Positions 52,992-62,111 of a DNA stretch of 64,000 bases are shown piece after piece. The translations under genes and the position numbers were made by a program. The DNA is taken from contig NC_008269.1 of the NCBI RefSeq assembly GCF_000014565.1, forward strand, positions 744,001 through 808,000. The letters are read 5' to 3'. This DNA comes from Rhodococcus jostii RHA1. Its GTDB lineage: Bacteria; Actinomycetota; Actinomycetes; Mycobacteriales; Mycobacteriaceae. The first letter of the stretch is position 1. Each line of letters begins with the position of its first letter. Under the pieces are notes generated by a model, which saw only the letters and a list, made by a program, of their open reading frames with translations, searched no databases and was not told the origin of the DNA.

Positions 52992-53692
52992 TTGTCTTCC
53001 ACTCTTCCTGTCCGAAGGCGACGAATGGCGCGGGCCGGGTCGAGTCCCTTCGGGCACACGTTGGTGCAGCCGTACATGAGGTGGCAGCGGTCGACCCCGC
53101 CCTCGCTGGAGACAACGTCCAAGCGCTCTTGGCCGAGTGCATCGCGTGAGTCGGTGATCAGGACCATGGCGCGGTTCAGAGCTGCAGGCCCTAGAAACGT
53201 CTTGCCGAGGCCGGCAACTCCGCAACTGGAGTAACACGCACCGCACTGGATGCAGTCGAGCGCCGGGTCGATCGCCTTCCGTTCTTCGGAGTCCGGGTGC
53301 ACCCTGGCTGGCTCGTCGAGACCCTGCTTGGGGGCCATATAGGGGGTGACGCGCTTCCACTGCTCCCAAAAGGGCTCGGTGTCCACGATGAGATCACGGA
53401 CGACCGGGAACCCGGCCATCGGCGCGATCTCGATGCTCTTCTTGGCCTCCGGCACGATGGACTGACAGGCGAGCACTGATCGGCCGTCGACCCGGAGCGT
53501 GCAGGTGCCACACATTGCGACTCGACAGGAAAAGCGGAATCCGATAGAAGCATCGAGCTCCCGCTGGATTGTCAGCAGGACGTCAAGCACGGTCATGGCA
53601 GGGAACCGGTCGACCTGAAAGGACGTCAGGGCGTCCTTTTCTGTCCTCTGAAGTTTCACGAACAGAGGAACTAGCGAGCGACCGGCGGACAA
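52988..53692 (-). CDS. sdhB: Succinate dehydrogenase iron-sulfur subunit
   Basis: 234 aa from TTG 53692 preceded by AAGGAG. [2Fe-2S] ligands Cys56, Cys61, Cys64 and Cys76 (FSCRVAMCGTCTLRVDG); second and third clusters use Cys147, 150, 153, 157 (CIQCGACYSSC) and Cys203, 209, 213 (CHLMYGCTNVCPKG). First gene of the six-gene operon sdhBACD-fum alpha-beta. A GGTCTGACC palindrome lies 21 bases upstream and probably controls the operon. Confidence 0.87.
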   Translation of the reverse strand: MSAGRSLVPLFVKLQRTEKDALTSFQVDRFPAMTVLDVLLTIQRELDASIGFRFSCRVAMCGTCTLRVDGRSVLACQSIVPEAKKSIEIAPMAGFPVVRDLIVDTEPFWEQWKRVTPYMAPKQGLDEPARVHPDSEERKAIDPALDCIQCGACYSSCGVAGLGKTFLGPAALNRAMVLITDSRDALGQERLDVVSSEGGVDRCHLMYGCTNVCPKGLDPARAIRRLRTGRVEDK

Positions 53693-53712
53693 GATTTGCT
53701 CCTTAGGGTAAG

Positions 53713-53725
53713 AGGTCTGACCACG
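53713..53725 (-). promoter_or_regulatory. GGTCTGACC palindrome upstream of the sdh-fum operon
   Basis: AGGTCTGACCACG at 53713-53725. The same palindrome in the other orientation occurs at 63864-63872, with a one-mismatch form at 54732-54740. The T-GGTCNGACC-A form resembles LldR/FCD-type GntR operators. Confidence 0.5.
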
Positions 53726-54224
53726 TTCCCGACCGAGTGTATCAGTGCGTCCGGACCACGTCTAGCCTGCCGATTTCATGGTGGCTAGCGCGAAATTGTA
53801 TGTCGGACATGAAGAAAGGTGACGCGAGCTGGAGAAGGTGGATTGCTTTGCTTGTATTCGAACCACCGGAGGATCGCCCTTCCGGTGCACAGGGTGCTGC
53901 TAGCCACATTTGCCCGCATCCTTCACCGGAACGGTGTCGCGACGCGCGGTGCTGCTGCTCCGGACCGCAGAGGCCACCGGCCTGACCGTAGCTGGTCGTC
54001 GGCCTCGACTCCACGCTGGTAACCGCACATAGCGATAAGGAGTCGCTACTTCGACTTCAGGAAGGAATACGGGTTTTAGTTCGTTGTGTGCCTTCGTCGA
54101 GGATGGCGAACGGCACTGGTGGGTCGGTCGCGGTGCTCCTGAGGTCGGGCACGCCGGCTCGAATACCGCCGCTGATCACATCGCGGTGATTTGAGGTCGC
54201 CCATGCACGACATCCTGTTCGCAC
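53726..54224. other. Intergenic, no gene seen
   Basis: About 500 bases with no recognised coding region. It includes the sdh promoter side and lower-GC sequence around 53770-53830. Confidence 0.4.
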
Positions 54225-54350
54225 GTGCCACGAAAATCGCGCTCATGCAACATGATACGGGCAGAGTTGAACCGAGCCGCCGAGGCGGCGGGCTGGGTCA
54301 TCGTCACGCCATATCGACTCCGGCACGGCTACGCCACTAGTTTCAACTCG
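54225..54350 (+). pseudogene. Tyrosine integrase C-terminal scrap
   Basis: The frame gives ELNRAAEAAGWVIVTPYRLR followed by HGYATSF, which fits the TPHxLRHxxAT box of tyrosine recombinases. Sequence before and after does not continue the domain. Only a fragment. Confidence 0.35.
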
Positions 54351-54729
54351 CGCATCAAGAAGAGCAAGGACACGTCGTGCTCAATCAAGACGAGGGACTC
54401 TCTCGGACTGTGGGCGGGTCGCGGGCTCGGCGATGAAATGCCTCGGTCATGCACCACCTGGAGCCGACCTTTCGGTCTCGAGCGACTTCAGTGCATCGCG
54501 CACCGGGCCGGTTGGCCCAAACCACCTCGGCCAGACGGCGGCCGGATTCCCGGTGTGAGCGCGCGACCTTTGATCACACGGAGGATCTCCTCCCGGATGC
54601 GACGAGTCAGGCGCCCTTACCCGAGTTTTGCGCAGTGTCTCGGCGGCAGGCCTGAGGCGAGTTCCATACCAGCTGACGCCAATCCGTTGACAACACGTGT
54701 GAGCAACCTTACTGTGAGTCGAACGGGGC
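54351..54729. other. Intergenic, no gene seen
   Basis: Open frames continue on both strands but have poor composition and no family match. Upstream region of the UxaA-like gene. Confidence 0.35.
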
Positions 54730-54748
54730 AAGGTAAGACCACTGACCA
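54730..54748 (+). promoter_or_regulatory. GGTCnGACC-family site upstream of the UxaA-like gene
   Basis: AGGTAAGACCACTGACCA (54731-54748) is identical at 17 of 18 positions to 63863-63880. It lies 11 bases before the ATG at 54759. Confidence 0.5.
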
Positions 54749-54758
54749 AAGGGACCCG

Positions 54759-55209
54759 ATGTCAAACCAGTCTCCGGACCTTCTCGCCCACTCCGACGGT
54801 GACGCTGTGGCTGTCGGCGCGAGGGACCTGTCCACCGGGCCGGTCCCGGTCGAAGATCTGGAAAGTACACAAACCGAGCACGTCGACCTCGCTGATGCCG
54901 TACCGCTGGGCCACAAGCTGGCCCTGCGGGATGTCGCCGAGGGCGAGCCTGTCATCGACTATGGCCTGGCGGTTGGGGCAGCCACGACAGACACCCCGGC
55001 GTGGCGACAAGGTACACACCCACAAGGTCAGGAGTTCTCGGCGGGCAAACAAGCGCGGCCGGAGCGTCAATCACCGACACGACGGAGCGGTCGGCGTCCG
55101 ATACCACGGAGCCATTCTTCCCGCCGACGGGTCCGACGCGGCCGCGACCTGTGTCCCCACAATACCGCCAAGCAAGTCAGTAAAGTCCATCTGGTTAAGG
55201 CGACCCTAG
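54759..55209 (+). pseudogene. UxaA/SAF-domain small protein, probably frameshifted
   Basis: ATG 54759 gives LLAHSDGDAVAVGARDLSTG, VDLADAVPLGHKLALRDVAE and GEPVIDYGLAVGAATTD, an altronate dehydratase N-terminal (SAF) domain. The expected end, a G-x-H-V-H-T-H-N-like motif, appears only in another frame as GDKVHTHKVRSSRRANK near 55005, so a one-base shift is likely. Family members are the small subunit or domain of sugar-acid dehydratases. The large UxaA domain is absent downstream; an MHS-type transporter follows. Confidence 0.6.
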
Positions 55210-55219
55210 GGAGCATGAC

Positions 55220-56554
55220 ATGTTAGAAGAGACGATCGACCAAAATGTAGGGGTGCATGAACCCGAGCCGTCTTCGCTGCGGCGCGTCGCCATCTCGAGC
55301 ATGATGGGAACAGTGCTGGAGTGGTACGACTACTTCATTTTCGGCTTCGCCGCCGTACTGGTATTTGGACAGCTGTTTTTTCCGCAAATCTCCCCAGTAG
55401 CAGGGACACTTGCCGCACTCGGGACCTTCCTTGCGGGCTTCATCGCCCGGCCCATCGGCGGCTTGCTGTTCGGACACTTCGGGGACCGGCTCGGTCGCAA
55501 AACAATGCTGATCTGGACTATTGCGATTATGGGGGTTGGGTCGTTTCTCATCGGGATTCTCCCCACGTACGAGCAATGGGGTATTTGGGCGGCAGTCTGC
55601 CTGGTCATTCTTCGCTTTATCCAGGGCATCGGCTTGGGCGGCGAGTGGGGCGGCGCGGCTCTCATGACAGTCGAGTGCGCGCCAGTCGAACGCCGCGGCT
55701 TCTGGGGCAGCATTGTCCAGCTCGGCGCTCCGGGCGGTCAGGCCCTGGCGACGACCGTCCTGTTCGGCCTCTCTTACCTGCTTCCCGAGCAGGCGTTCCT
55801 GTCCTGGGGCTGGCGCGTTCCATTCCTGCTAGGCGCCGCACTGCTGGTTCTCGCCCTCTATATTCGCTTGAAGGTGATGGAGTCGCCCGCGTTTCGGGAC
55901 ATGGAGGAAAACGGCGAGCAAGTGAAGCTGCCGTTGCTCGAGGTGTTCAAGAGCCACCGCATGGCCGTGCTACGCACGTTCTTTATCTACCTCGGCGGCA
56001 TCACGGTCCCCTTCTACATCACCTGGATCTTCCTGGTGTCATATGCCACGGGCACTCTGCAACTGGACCGGTCAGCGGTACTGCTGGGGGTCACACTCGT
56101 CAACTTGGCGCTTCTGGCGGCGACGATTGCCGGCGGCTCCCTGTCGGACAAGTTGGGGCGCCGTCCAGTTTGTCTCATCGGACTGGCGCTCCTCACGGTG
56201 CTCGCATTCCCAGTAATTGCGATCGCAAACCTGGGTACGGTCAGCTGGGTGTGGCTGGCGATGCTGCTGTTCGGCCTCCCGGCGTGGTTCATGTGGGGCG
56301 CGCTGCCGGCATTCTTCGCCGAGCTGTTCCCGACACAGGTTCGCTACAGCGGCCTGTCGCTGGGCGCCCAAGGATCTACGATCCTCGGTGGCATGGTGCC
56401 AATGTTCGCGACCGCAGTGGTGCCCATCGCTGGGACCTGGCCGGTGGCCGCGCTTGGTGCCGGTTGCGCACTGGTGACGGCCGTCCTCGTCTACGTCACG
56501 CACGAAACGCTGGGCACAGACCTTTCGCATGTCGAGGACCCGGGCGACAGATAG
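55220..56554 (+). CDS. MFS transporter, metabolite:H+ symporter (MHS) family
   Basis: 444 aa. Signature: ISSMMGTVLEWYDYFIFGFA, AGFIARPIGGLLFGHFGDRL, GRKTMLIWTIAIMGVGSFLI, IQGIGLGGEWGGAALMTVEC, and PERRGFWGS-like PVERRGFWGS. These are MHS family marks (ProP/ShiA/KgtP/CitH relatives) for carboxylate or betaine uptake. Located beside a UxaA-like gene and downstream of the sdh-fum operon, it may import the diacid or sugar acid that this region degrades. That is inference. Confidence 0.87.
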   Translation: MLEETIDQNVGVHEPEPSSLRRVAISSMMGTVLEWYDYFIFGFAAVLVFGQLFFPQISPVAGTLAALGTFLAGFIARPIGGLLFGHFGDRLGRKTMLIWTIAIMGVGSFLIGILPTYEQWGIWAAVCLVILRFIQGIGLGGEWGGAALMTVECAPVERRGFWGSIVQLGAPGGQALATTVLFGLSYLLPEQAFLSWGWRVPFLLGAALLVLALYIRLKVMESPAFRDMEENGEQVKLPLLEVFKSHRMAVLRTFFIYLGGITVPFYITWIFLVSYATGTLQLDRSAVLLGVTLVNLALLAATIAGGSLSDKLGRRPVCLIGLALLTVLAFPVIAIANLGTVSWVWLAMLLFGLPAWFMWGALPAFFAELFPTQVRYSGLSLGAQGSTILGGMVPMFATAVVPIAGTWPVAALGAGCALVTAVLVYVTHETLGTDLSHVEDPGDR

Positions 56555-56899
56555 CGCCGGAGCAAGCCAATGCGCGGGGCGCCAGAGGCCGCAGAAAGCA
56601 GACGTGCACGGGCGGACCGTGATGAGTCCCCTCCCGACTGACCTTCTCCGTCGGTGTATTCACCCAGGGATCGCAGCCTGGTACACCGAGACGGCCCGGG
56701 ATGTCGAGCTGGCGATGACTCCGCTGCGGATGGCTACTTGGCAGCGGACCATTCCCGATACGGTAACCCCACGGCGGATGCACGATCGCGTGCTCCGGGC
56801 TGGCCGCAGCCGCGGCGTCCTTCGGTCCACGTCGAGAGCCTCAGTGAAGCCTGTTTAGCCGATCTGGTCGGCAGCGTGATGGAGCCCATCGAGAGTTCT
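56555..56899. other. Intergenic, no gene seen
   Basis: No coding signal. Separates the MHS gene from the IS21-like remnant. Confidence 0.4.
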
Positions 56900-57260
56900 G
56901 ATTGAAAGTGCCCGCTTGATGGTGTTCGTTGAAAGTCCCCAGTAACGCTCACTGAAATTCCCCACCCGGGTGGTTCTACCAATGAGGGCGGGTCTCCTTC
57001 GACGCTGATGGTCTCTAACCACACATCAGCTAGTCGAAGGAGATCCGCATTTCTCATGCTGGCATGGGAGGACGATGTCGATGTCGAAGTAGATGCCCTA
57101 CGCAAGCAAGGTCGGTCGATCTCGGCGACCGCCCGGCACACCGGCCGCAATCGAAAAACCATCCGTGCTTATCTGAACGACGAACACACCCTCGAGAGCT
57201 TAAACGAACCGAACCCGTTCGCCCCATTCGTCGAGTACGTGAGTTGCCGGCCGGCGGAGG
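56900..57260 (+). mobile_element. Left-end remnant of an IS21-family element
   Basis: Three degenerate copies of TTGAAAGTnCCC (about 56903, 56929 and CTGAAATTCCCC at 56951) look like the multiple terminal repeats of IS21-type elements. They are followed by an istA start. istB and the right end are absent. Confidence 0.5.
57056..57250 (+). pseudogene. istA: IstA transposase, N-terminal fragment
   Basis: MLAWEDDVDVEVDALRKQGR, SISATARHTGRNRKTIRAYL, then NPFAPFVEYVSCR: the N-terminal HTH of IS21 IstA. It is cut off after about 65 residues, close to the 3' end of the IclR gene. Confidence 0.6.
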
Positions 57261-57317
57261 ACCCCCATCAGCCAAGCCCCACAACAAAACCCCACGAAGA
57301 GTGCGCAGAACCCAGTT

Positions 57318-58172
57318 TCAACGAGCGTCATCACTGGCGCCGGATAGTTGCTGCTCGAGGATGGCAACGCGACGTTGCAGGAGGGGCGCAAGCGCCAGAA
57401 GCCTATCGCCTGTAAGCCGCATCGATGGTCCGGAAATCACGAGAACGCCCACAGCGTCGCCCTGAGAAGCTCGTACCGGTGCAGCGATACCCGATGCTCC
57501 GGACACGGTTTCTTCGAAACCCAATGCGTAGCCGTGCTTGCGCACACGTTCGATTTCTTCCAGCAATTGGTCATGATCGACCATGGTGCGCCCAGTCTCC
57601 TTCTCCAATGGACCTTCGAGGAACACCTCTGCCTCTTCTTTACTGAGGCAGCTGAGAAAGGCACGCCCTGATGCGCCGGCGTGGAGGGGATGAGTACGAC
57701 CTAACTCAGGCGTGCGTCGTATCTCCTGCATGCTTTCCACATGGCGGGAGTACATCCATCGCCGCCCTACCTGAACCGCCAAGGACGCTGTCTCTTTGGA
57801 TTCGTCTCGGAGGATCTGTAGGTGTGGGCCGACATGCGCATCGAGGGCTGAGCTGATCTGCTTAGCGTGCGCTTGGCCTAGTAAGGCAGCCAACGGCCCG
57901 AGCAGATATCCGCCGTTTGGACCGCCCTGCTCGACAAGGCCTTCTGCTCGAAGCGACCCGAGCGCTCTGTGTACAGTCGTGTAAGCCAGTCCGCTGAGTT
58001 CCGCAAGTTCGGAGACACGCAGGGGATTGGGGCTGCTCACAAGGCAACGGAGAATGACGGCAGCGCGAGCCACGGATCCGCGCGGCTCGTGAAGTTCGTT
58101 GGGCTCGACGACCAATGTAGGTGACTCCCGTTTTCTAAATGCTCGGCCCGAGGATTCACCATACAATCTCAA
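57318..58172 (-). CDS. IclR-family transcriptional regulator
   Basis: 284 aa from TTG 58172; a start near 58115 is equally plausible. HTH: GSVARAAVILRCLVSSPNPL, LAELSGLAYTTVHRALGSLR. IclR effector domain: RTHPLHAGASGRAFLSCLSK, YALGFEETVSGASGIAAPVR. Convergent or unrelated to the left side; to the right, across 600 bases, is the hydrolase gene at 58775, which it may control. Confidence 0.85.
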   Translation of the reverse strand: MRLYGESSGRAFRKRESPTLVVEPNELHEPRGSVARAAVILRCLVSSPNPLRVSELAELSGLAYTTVHRALGSLRAEGLVEQGGPNGGYLLGPLAALLGQAHAKQISSALDAHVGPHLQILRDESKETASLAVQVGRRWMYSRHVESMQEIRRTPELGRTHPLHAGASGRAFLSCLSKEEAEVFLEGPLEKETGRTMVDHDQLLEEIERVRKHGYALGFEETVSGASGIAAPVRASQGDAVGVLVISGPSMRLTGDRLLALAPLLQRRVAILEQQLSGASDDAR

Positions 58173-58774
58173 TCAACCCTAGCCACCGCGGTGTACTGAG
58201 TGCCCGGGACCCCGTCTGACAATTGAAGGATACCCCTCCCACTGCCAACCTCGTGTGAGGCACCAGGAGAGTCGTGATCAATGTCGCGAGGTCGATTAGG
58301 TCGGTGAATCGCCCTGGGTGAGGCGGAGGCTCCTGATCCGAGATGAATGTTGCTCATGCCTGCACTGTTCACGGTCGAACATCGTGGCGGGTCTCGGACC
58401 GCGGAAGGTCGGGGTTTGCCGTTGTCATGGACTTGCGAAGACGTTGCGCGGGTGGAAAGTTCATGCGGCTCGGCCGTTATTCATCCGCGCCGCGTGTCTT
58501 CGTCACACGGGCAAGGTCATCAACAGCCAGCGTGTCCGCATCACCCGCCGCCGGGTCCTGCGTTCCGGCGGGAAAGGCCACCACCGACCGACGAGGAGTT
58601 GGGGGTGCGAGGAGGGGAGGCCCGGAGTCGGCGCTGGCCGACCGCTCGGGACCAGTCATCGCATATGTGGTAAGACCTCTGTCCGATAGGCTAGAATGTG
58701 TGGAGACGCGGTGTCAACAGTGGCCGCGCACAGTCGAAGACGCTTGGATGAAATGTTGACCGAAGGGTTCGTCA
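58173..58774. other. Intergenic, no gene seen
   Basis: Divergent region between the IclR and hydrolase genes. Frames present are of poor composition. A lower-GC stretch near 58665-58715 may hold the hydrolase promoter. Confidence 0.4.
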
Positions 58775-59656
58775 ATGAGAAGTACTCCTGTGGACGGGTT
58801 TCGATTGACCTACGATAGGGCTGGTAGTGGTTGGCCGGTGGTGTTGCTGCATGGCTGGCCGGGAGACCGCACCGACTACCGCGACATGGTGCCCTTGCTC
58901 TCTGAGTCGCTTGATGTGGTGATTCCCGACCTGCGAGGGTTCGGCACTTCGGATAAGCATGACGCCGATCCGGCCGAGCAGTACAGTGCCAAAGCGCAGG
59001 CACGCAGCATCGCGGGACTCATTGAGGAACTCGACTTGGAACGCCCTGTGATCGCCGGCTATGACATCGGTAGCCGCACGGCTCAAACTCTAGCTACTTG
59101 TCGGCCAGACCTCGTGGGCGCACTTGTCGTGGCGCCACCCCTTCCCGGAGTAGGGCGCCGTGCCCTTGACGAGAGCGCGCAGCGGGAGTTCTGGTACCAG
59201 GCGTTCCATCAGTCGCCTCTGATTGAATGCCTCATCGACGGCAAGCCCGACGCTGTACGCGACTACCTGGCCTACATCTGGGGCCGCTGGTCGGGGCCGC
59301 ACTACGCAGTCCATTCAGATCAACTCGAGCACCTGGTGAGCGTTTACGGGGCTCCTGGTGCATTTGCGGCCTCCATCGCCTGGTACCGCGCTGGCGCGGG
59401 TGCCGTAGCCACGTCGCTGGCCGAAGCTACGCCAGAGCCAGGGAGGCGCGTAGGTATGCCGACAAAGGTGCTCTGGCCGGAGCATGATCCGTTGTTTCCT
59501 CGTGAGTGGTCGGACAGGTTGGACGATTTTTTCAGCGACGTCGAGTTGCGCTATCTCGATGGTGTCGGCCATTTCTCCCCGTTGGAGGCTCCGCAGCCAT
59601 TTGCTGCGGAGGTACTCAGTGCTGCAGACAGATTGAACTCCGGTAAGGCTGTCTAG
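58775..59656 (+). CDS. Alpha/beta hydrolase of the epoxide hydrolase/haloalkane dehalogenase type
   Basis: 293 aa from ATG 58775. Oxyanion motif VVLLHGWPGDRTDYRDMVPL, nucleophile Asp in VIAGYDIGSRTA (an aspartate, not serine, as in epoxide hydrolases and dehalogenases), lid tyrosine in SIAWYRAGAG, acid residue in WPEHDPLFP, and catalytic His in GVGHFSPLEAPQ. It could open an epoxide or remove a halide (fluoroacetate dehalogenase relatives share the pattern). With the aldehyde dehydrogenase downstream, it may belong to a catabolic path now interrupted by an IS. Confidence 0.83.
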   Translation: MRSTPVDGFRLTYDRAGSGWPVVLLHGWPGDRTDYRDMVPLLSESLDVVIPDLRGFGTSDKHDADPAEQYSAKAQARSIAGLIEELDLERPVIAGYDIGSRTAQTLATCRPDLVGALVVAPPLPGVGRRALDESAQREFWYQAFHQSPLIECLIDGKPDAVRDYLAYIWGRWSGPHYAVHSDQLEHLVSVYGAPGAFAASIAWYRAGAGAVATSLAEATPEPGRRVGMPTKVLWPEHDPLFPREWSDRLDDFFSDVELRYLDGVGHFSPLEAPQPFAAEVLSAADRLNSGKAV

Positions 59657-60482
59657 TGTCGTGCAACTGACGGGTCGCGTGTCTTCTGTTGCGGTGGTGT
59701 GGCCGCCTTGGTGCTTCGCAGTGCCGCGAACCTAGAGTTTCACCGGCGCACACAGTTCAGTTGCGGCAACCCGTATCTCTTGGAACAACTTGATCGTGTC
59801 CAAGGGTGGTAATCGTAGCGACGTACTCAACAGCGTCGAGCGTGACTCAGAAGCGGACGGTCACCTGGCACTCGCGCATCCTGGACGCTCTCCGCAATCA
59901 GGACGGAGAAGAGACTCGGCGTGCATCCGGCATGCACCGGAGAATTGCGACGGCAGTCGTCTTGGAGTGGAAGCGAAGCGACCGGACCACGCCGATTAGC
60001 AATCTCGGTTGCCGCTCGGCGCCGCCCGTGCCGTGCACTGCGAAGCCGAGATTCTGGCCGACCCGCAAGTGGTCGAAGCGTGCACCGGGATTCGTACGGC
60101 TAGCAGTGACGGTATCAGCAACACCGGATCGCCTACGCCGACCAGCGCGGACGGAAACCCTACCGTTGTAACCAAATTGACGACGCGAACTGGCCAGGCC
60201 GTCGCGGACGATGGCCAGACTCTAACTGCCGATGCGCTAACGGGGCAAGCGGGATGACAATCATCGACTCTGTCATCAACTGGGGCTCTTTTCGGCCTCA
60301 TTGACGAGCTGCCGTGGCGATCAGGAGCGGTATTTGCTCCAGATCTGCACTAGACCACCCTCGTGTTTCTCGATGCCTCGCCATGCGTTGTATCTCGCCG
60401 AGCTCCATGTCCCCGTCCCACGCTGGAGTGCCTTCATCGTGGTGGAAGACACCAGGGAATCAACCAATATTTGCAAGATACT
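59657..60482. other. Long spacer, no gene recognised
   Basis: About 830 bases. One frame has EAEILADPQVVEACTG near 60040-60090, reminiscent of the end of a branched-chain ABC ATPase (LivF), but too short to call. Nothing else. Confidence 0.35.
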
Positions 60483-60497
60483 TGACGTATAACGGTT
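60483..60497 (+). promoter_or_regulatory. Shared operator motif upstream of the split aldehyde dehydrogenase
   Basis: TGACGTATAACGGTT holds GTATAACGGT, one base from the gdh/dehalogenase core, 160 bases before ATG 60657. TTGACG overlaps it and could be a -35 box. Confidence 0.45.
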
Positions 60498-60656
60498 AAA
60501 CCTGGTTGCATTCCCTATGTTGGCGCGTGTCGATTAGGGGCACTTCGAGCTCCAGCTGCGCGGAGGTAACGGGCCACCGCGAGTACGTGCTCAGCGTCCA
60601 TATTCAAAGTGCCGGGTCTGATTGGTTTTCAACCGGCAGTAAAGGGAAGGACAACC

Positions 60657-61179
60657 ATGCCGCAGGCAGCGACTACAACGAACCTCATCAATGGCGAATG
60701 GCGCGAGATGGCGACGGTGCACGAAGTGCGTAATCCCGTTGACGACTCAGTTGTTGGCCAGATCACCTTCGGCGGGGCCGCCGAGGCGGAACAGGCTGCC
60801 ACCGCGGCGGCTGAAGCGTTCCAGCCTTGGGCGGATACCCCGGTGCGTGAGCGCGCGGCGCTGTTGAGCCGGACCGCAGCGCTGATCGAAGATCGAGCCG
60901 ACGAGATAGGCACATTGCTCGCTCGCGAGGCTGGCAAACGCAAACCTGAAGCAATCGGTGAAGTTCGGTTCGCCGCCGAGTACTTCCGTTGGTTCGCCGA
61001 AGAGGTCCGCCGCCCTATCGGCGCGGTCCACGCACACGAAGCTGCCAATCGCCGGCATCTCAGTATTCACCGGCCTGCCGGTGTAGTCGCCAGCCTCACC
61101 CCGTGGAATTACCCGGTCTCGATTCAGGCCCGCAAGCTTGCCCCTGCTCTAGCCGCTGGATGCACTGTGGTGGCGCGAG
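60657..61179 (+). pseudogene. NAD-dependent aldehyde dehydrogenase, 5' part (split by IS3 element)
   Basis: MPQAATTTNLINGEWREMAT to SLTPWNYPVSIQARKLAPAL and AAGCTVVAR, an SSADH-like ALDH N-terminal half. The frame enters the IS at 61180 and stops soon after. The 3' part resumes at 62501. Removing 61180-62500 plus one CGAG copy gives an uninterrupted 483-codon gene (VVAR then VSEKAPLAVTE), so insertion is recent and the only lesion visible. Confidence 0.9.
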
Positions 61180-61206
61180 TGAGGTTGCCCCTTGAGAGTG
61201 GACACC
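61180..61206 (+). repeat. IS3 left inverted repeat
   Basis: Matches the reverse complement of 62474-62500 with few differences. The target duplication CGAG lies immediately outside. Confidence 0.85.
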
Positions 61207-61211
61207 GGATT

Positions 61212-62111
61212 TCATGCGGCAACTGACAGCGTAGACGACGCGATGAGTCGTTGTTCGAACTCCACTGGGGTGAGGTATCCGAGGGCGGAGTGACGGCGAC
61301 GTCGATTGAAGTACGAGAGCCACTCGAACAGCTCCAGCCGTGCCTGCGACTTCGACGTCCAACTCCGTCCGTGCAGCCACTCCCTCTTGAGTCCTTGGAA
61401 GAACGACTCGGCGAGAGCATTATCGTAACTTGACCCGACCCGTCCTCGACTTTGCTGAATCCCATGACGGCGGCAGACATCGACGAAAGATGCTGCGGTG
61501 TACTGTGATCCGCGATCGCTGTGGAAGATAACGCCACCGACGTCACCACCGCGGGTGCGCACCGCCATCTCGATCGCGTCCGTGACGAGCTCGGTGCGCA
61601 TGTGGTCAGCGATCGACCAGCCCACCACCCGGCGTGAGCAGATGTCGATCACCGTGGCCAAGAACAACCACGAGGATCCCACCGGGATGTAGGTGATGTC
61701 CCCACACCACTTGGTATCGACAGCCGTAGCGGTGAAGTCTCGCATCACCAGATCCGGCACCGACGGAGCCGACTTGTCCGCGATGGTCGTGCGCTTGCTG
61801 CGGCGCAGGTGCCTGCCCACCACGTGGTGGATTCGCATCAGCCGGGTCACCCGTTTGCGGTTGATCTTGCGTCCGCGGGAGCGGAGTTCGGCGTGAACCC
61901 GCGGGGCGCCGTAGGCGCTCCGGTGCTCGGTATGGATTGCGCGGATCTCGGCGACTGTCGCGGCTTCCTCGGCCTGCCGCTCGATTCGGGCCGGCTCCGT
62001 GATCAGGTGCTTGTAGTAGGCGGAACGGGAGGTCCCGAGCGCCCGGCACAGCCGCTGCACGCCGAACTCGGCGCGATGGTCGGAGATGAAGTCCCAGCGG
62101 CGGGTCTTCAC
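61212..62111 (-). CDS. IS3-family transposase OrfB (DDE integrase core)
   Basis: 299 aa from GTG 62111, overlapping the OrfA stop (GTGA). N-terminal HTH_21 region AEFGVQRLCRALGTSRSAYY, YGAPRVHAELRSRG; catalytic DDE residues in VDTKWCGDITYI, IFHSDRGSQY and NALAESFFQGLKRE. Ends with YFNRRRRHSALGYLTPVEFE. Normally made as an OrfAB fusion by -1 frameshifting, although here a coupled start is also possible. Confidence 0.92.
   Translation of the reverse strand: MKTRRWDFISDHRAEFGVQRLCRALGTSRSAYYKHLITEPARIERQAEEAATVAEIRAIHTEHRSAYGAPRVHAELRSRGRKINRKRVTRLMRIHHVVGRHLRRSKRTTIADKSAPSVPDLVMRDFTATAVDTKWCGDITYIPVGSSWLFLATVIDICSRRVVGWSIADHMRTELVTDAIEMAVRTRGGDVGGVIFHSDRGSQYTAASFVDVCRRHGIQQSRGRVGSSYDNALAESFFQGLKREWLHGRSWTSKSQARLELFEWLSYFNRRRRHSALGYLTPVEFEQRLIASSTLSVAA

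Noticed and set aside
60009..60257. Possible LivF ABC ATPase end (EAEILADPQVVEACTG)
   Set aside because: Only about 16 residues fit and nothing upstream supports an ATPase, so it was left as an observation in the spacer.
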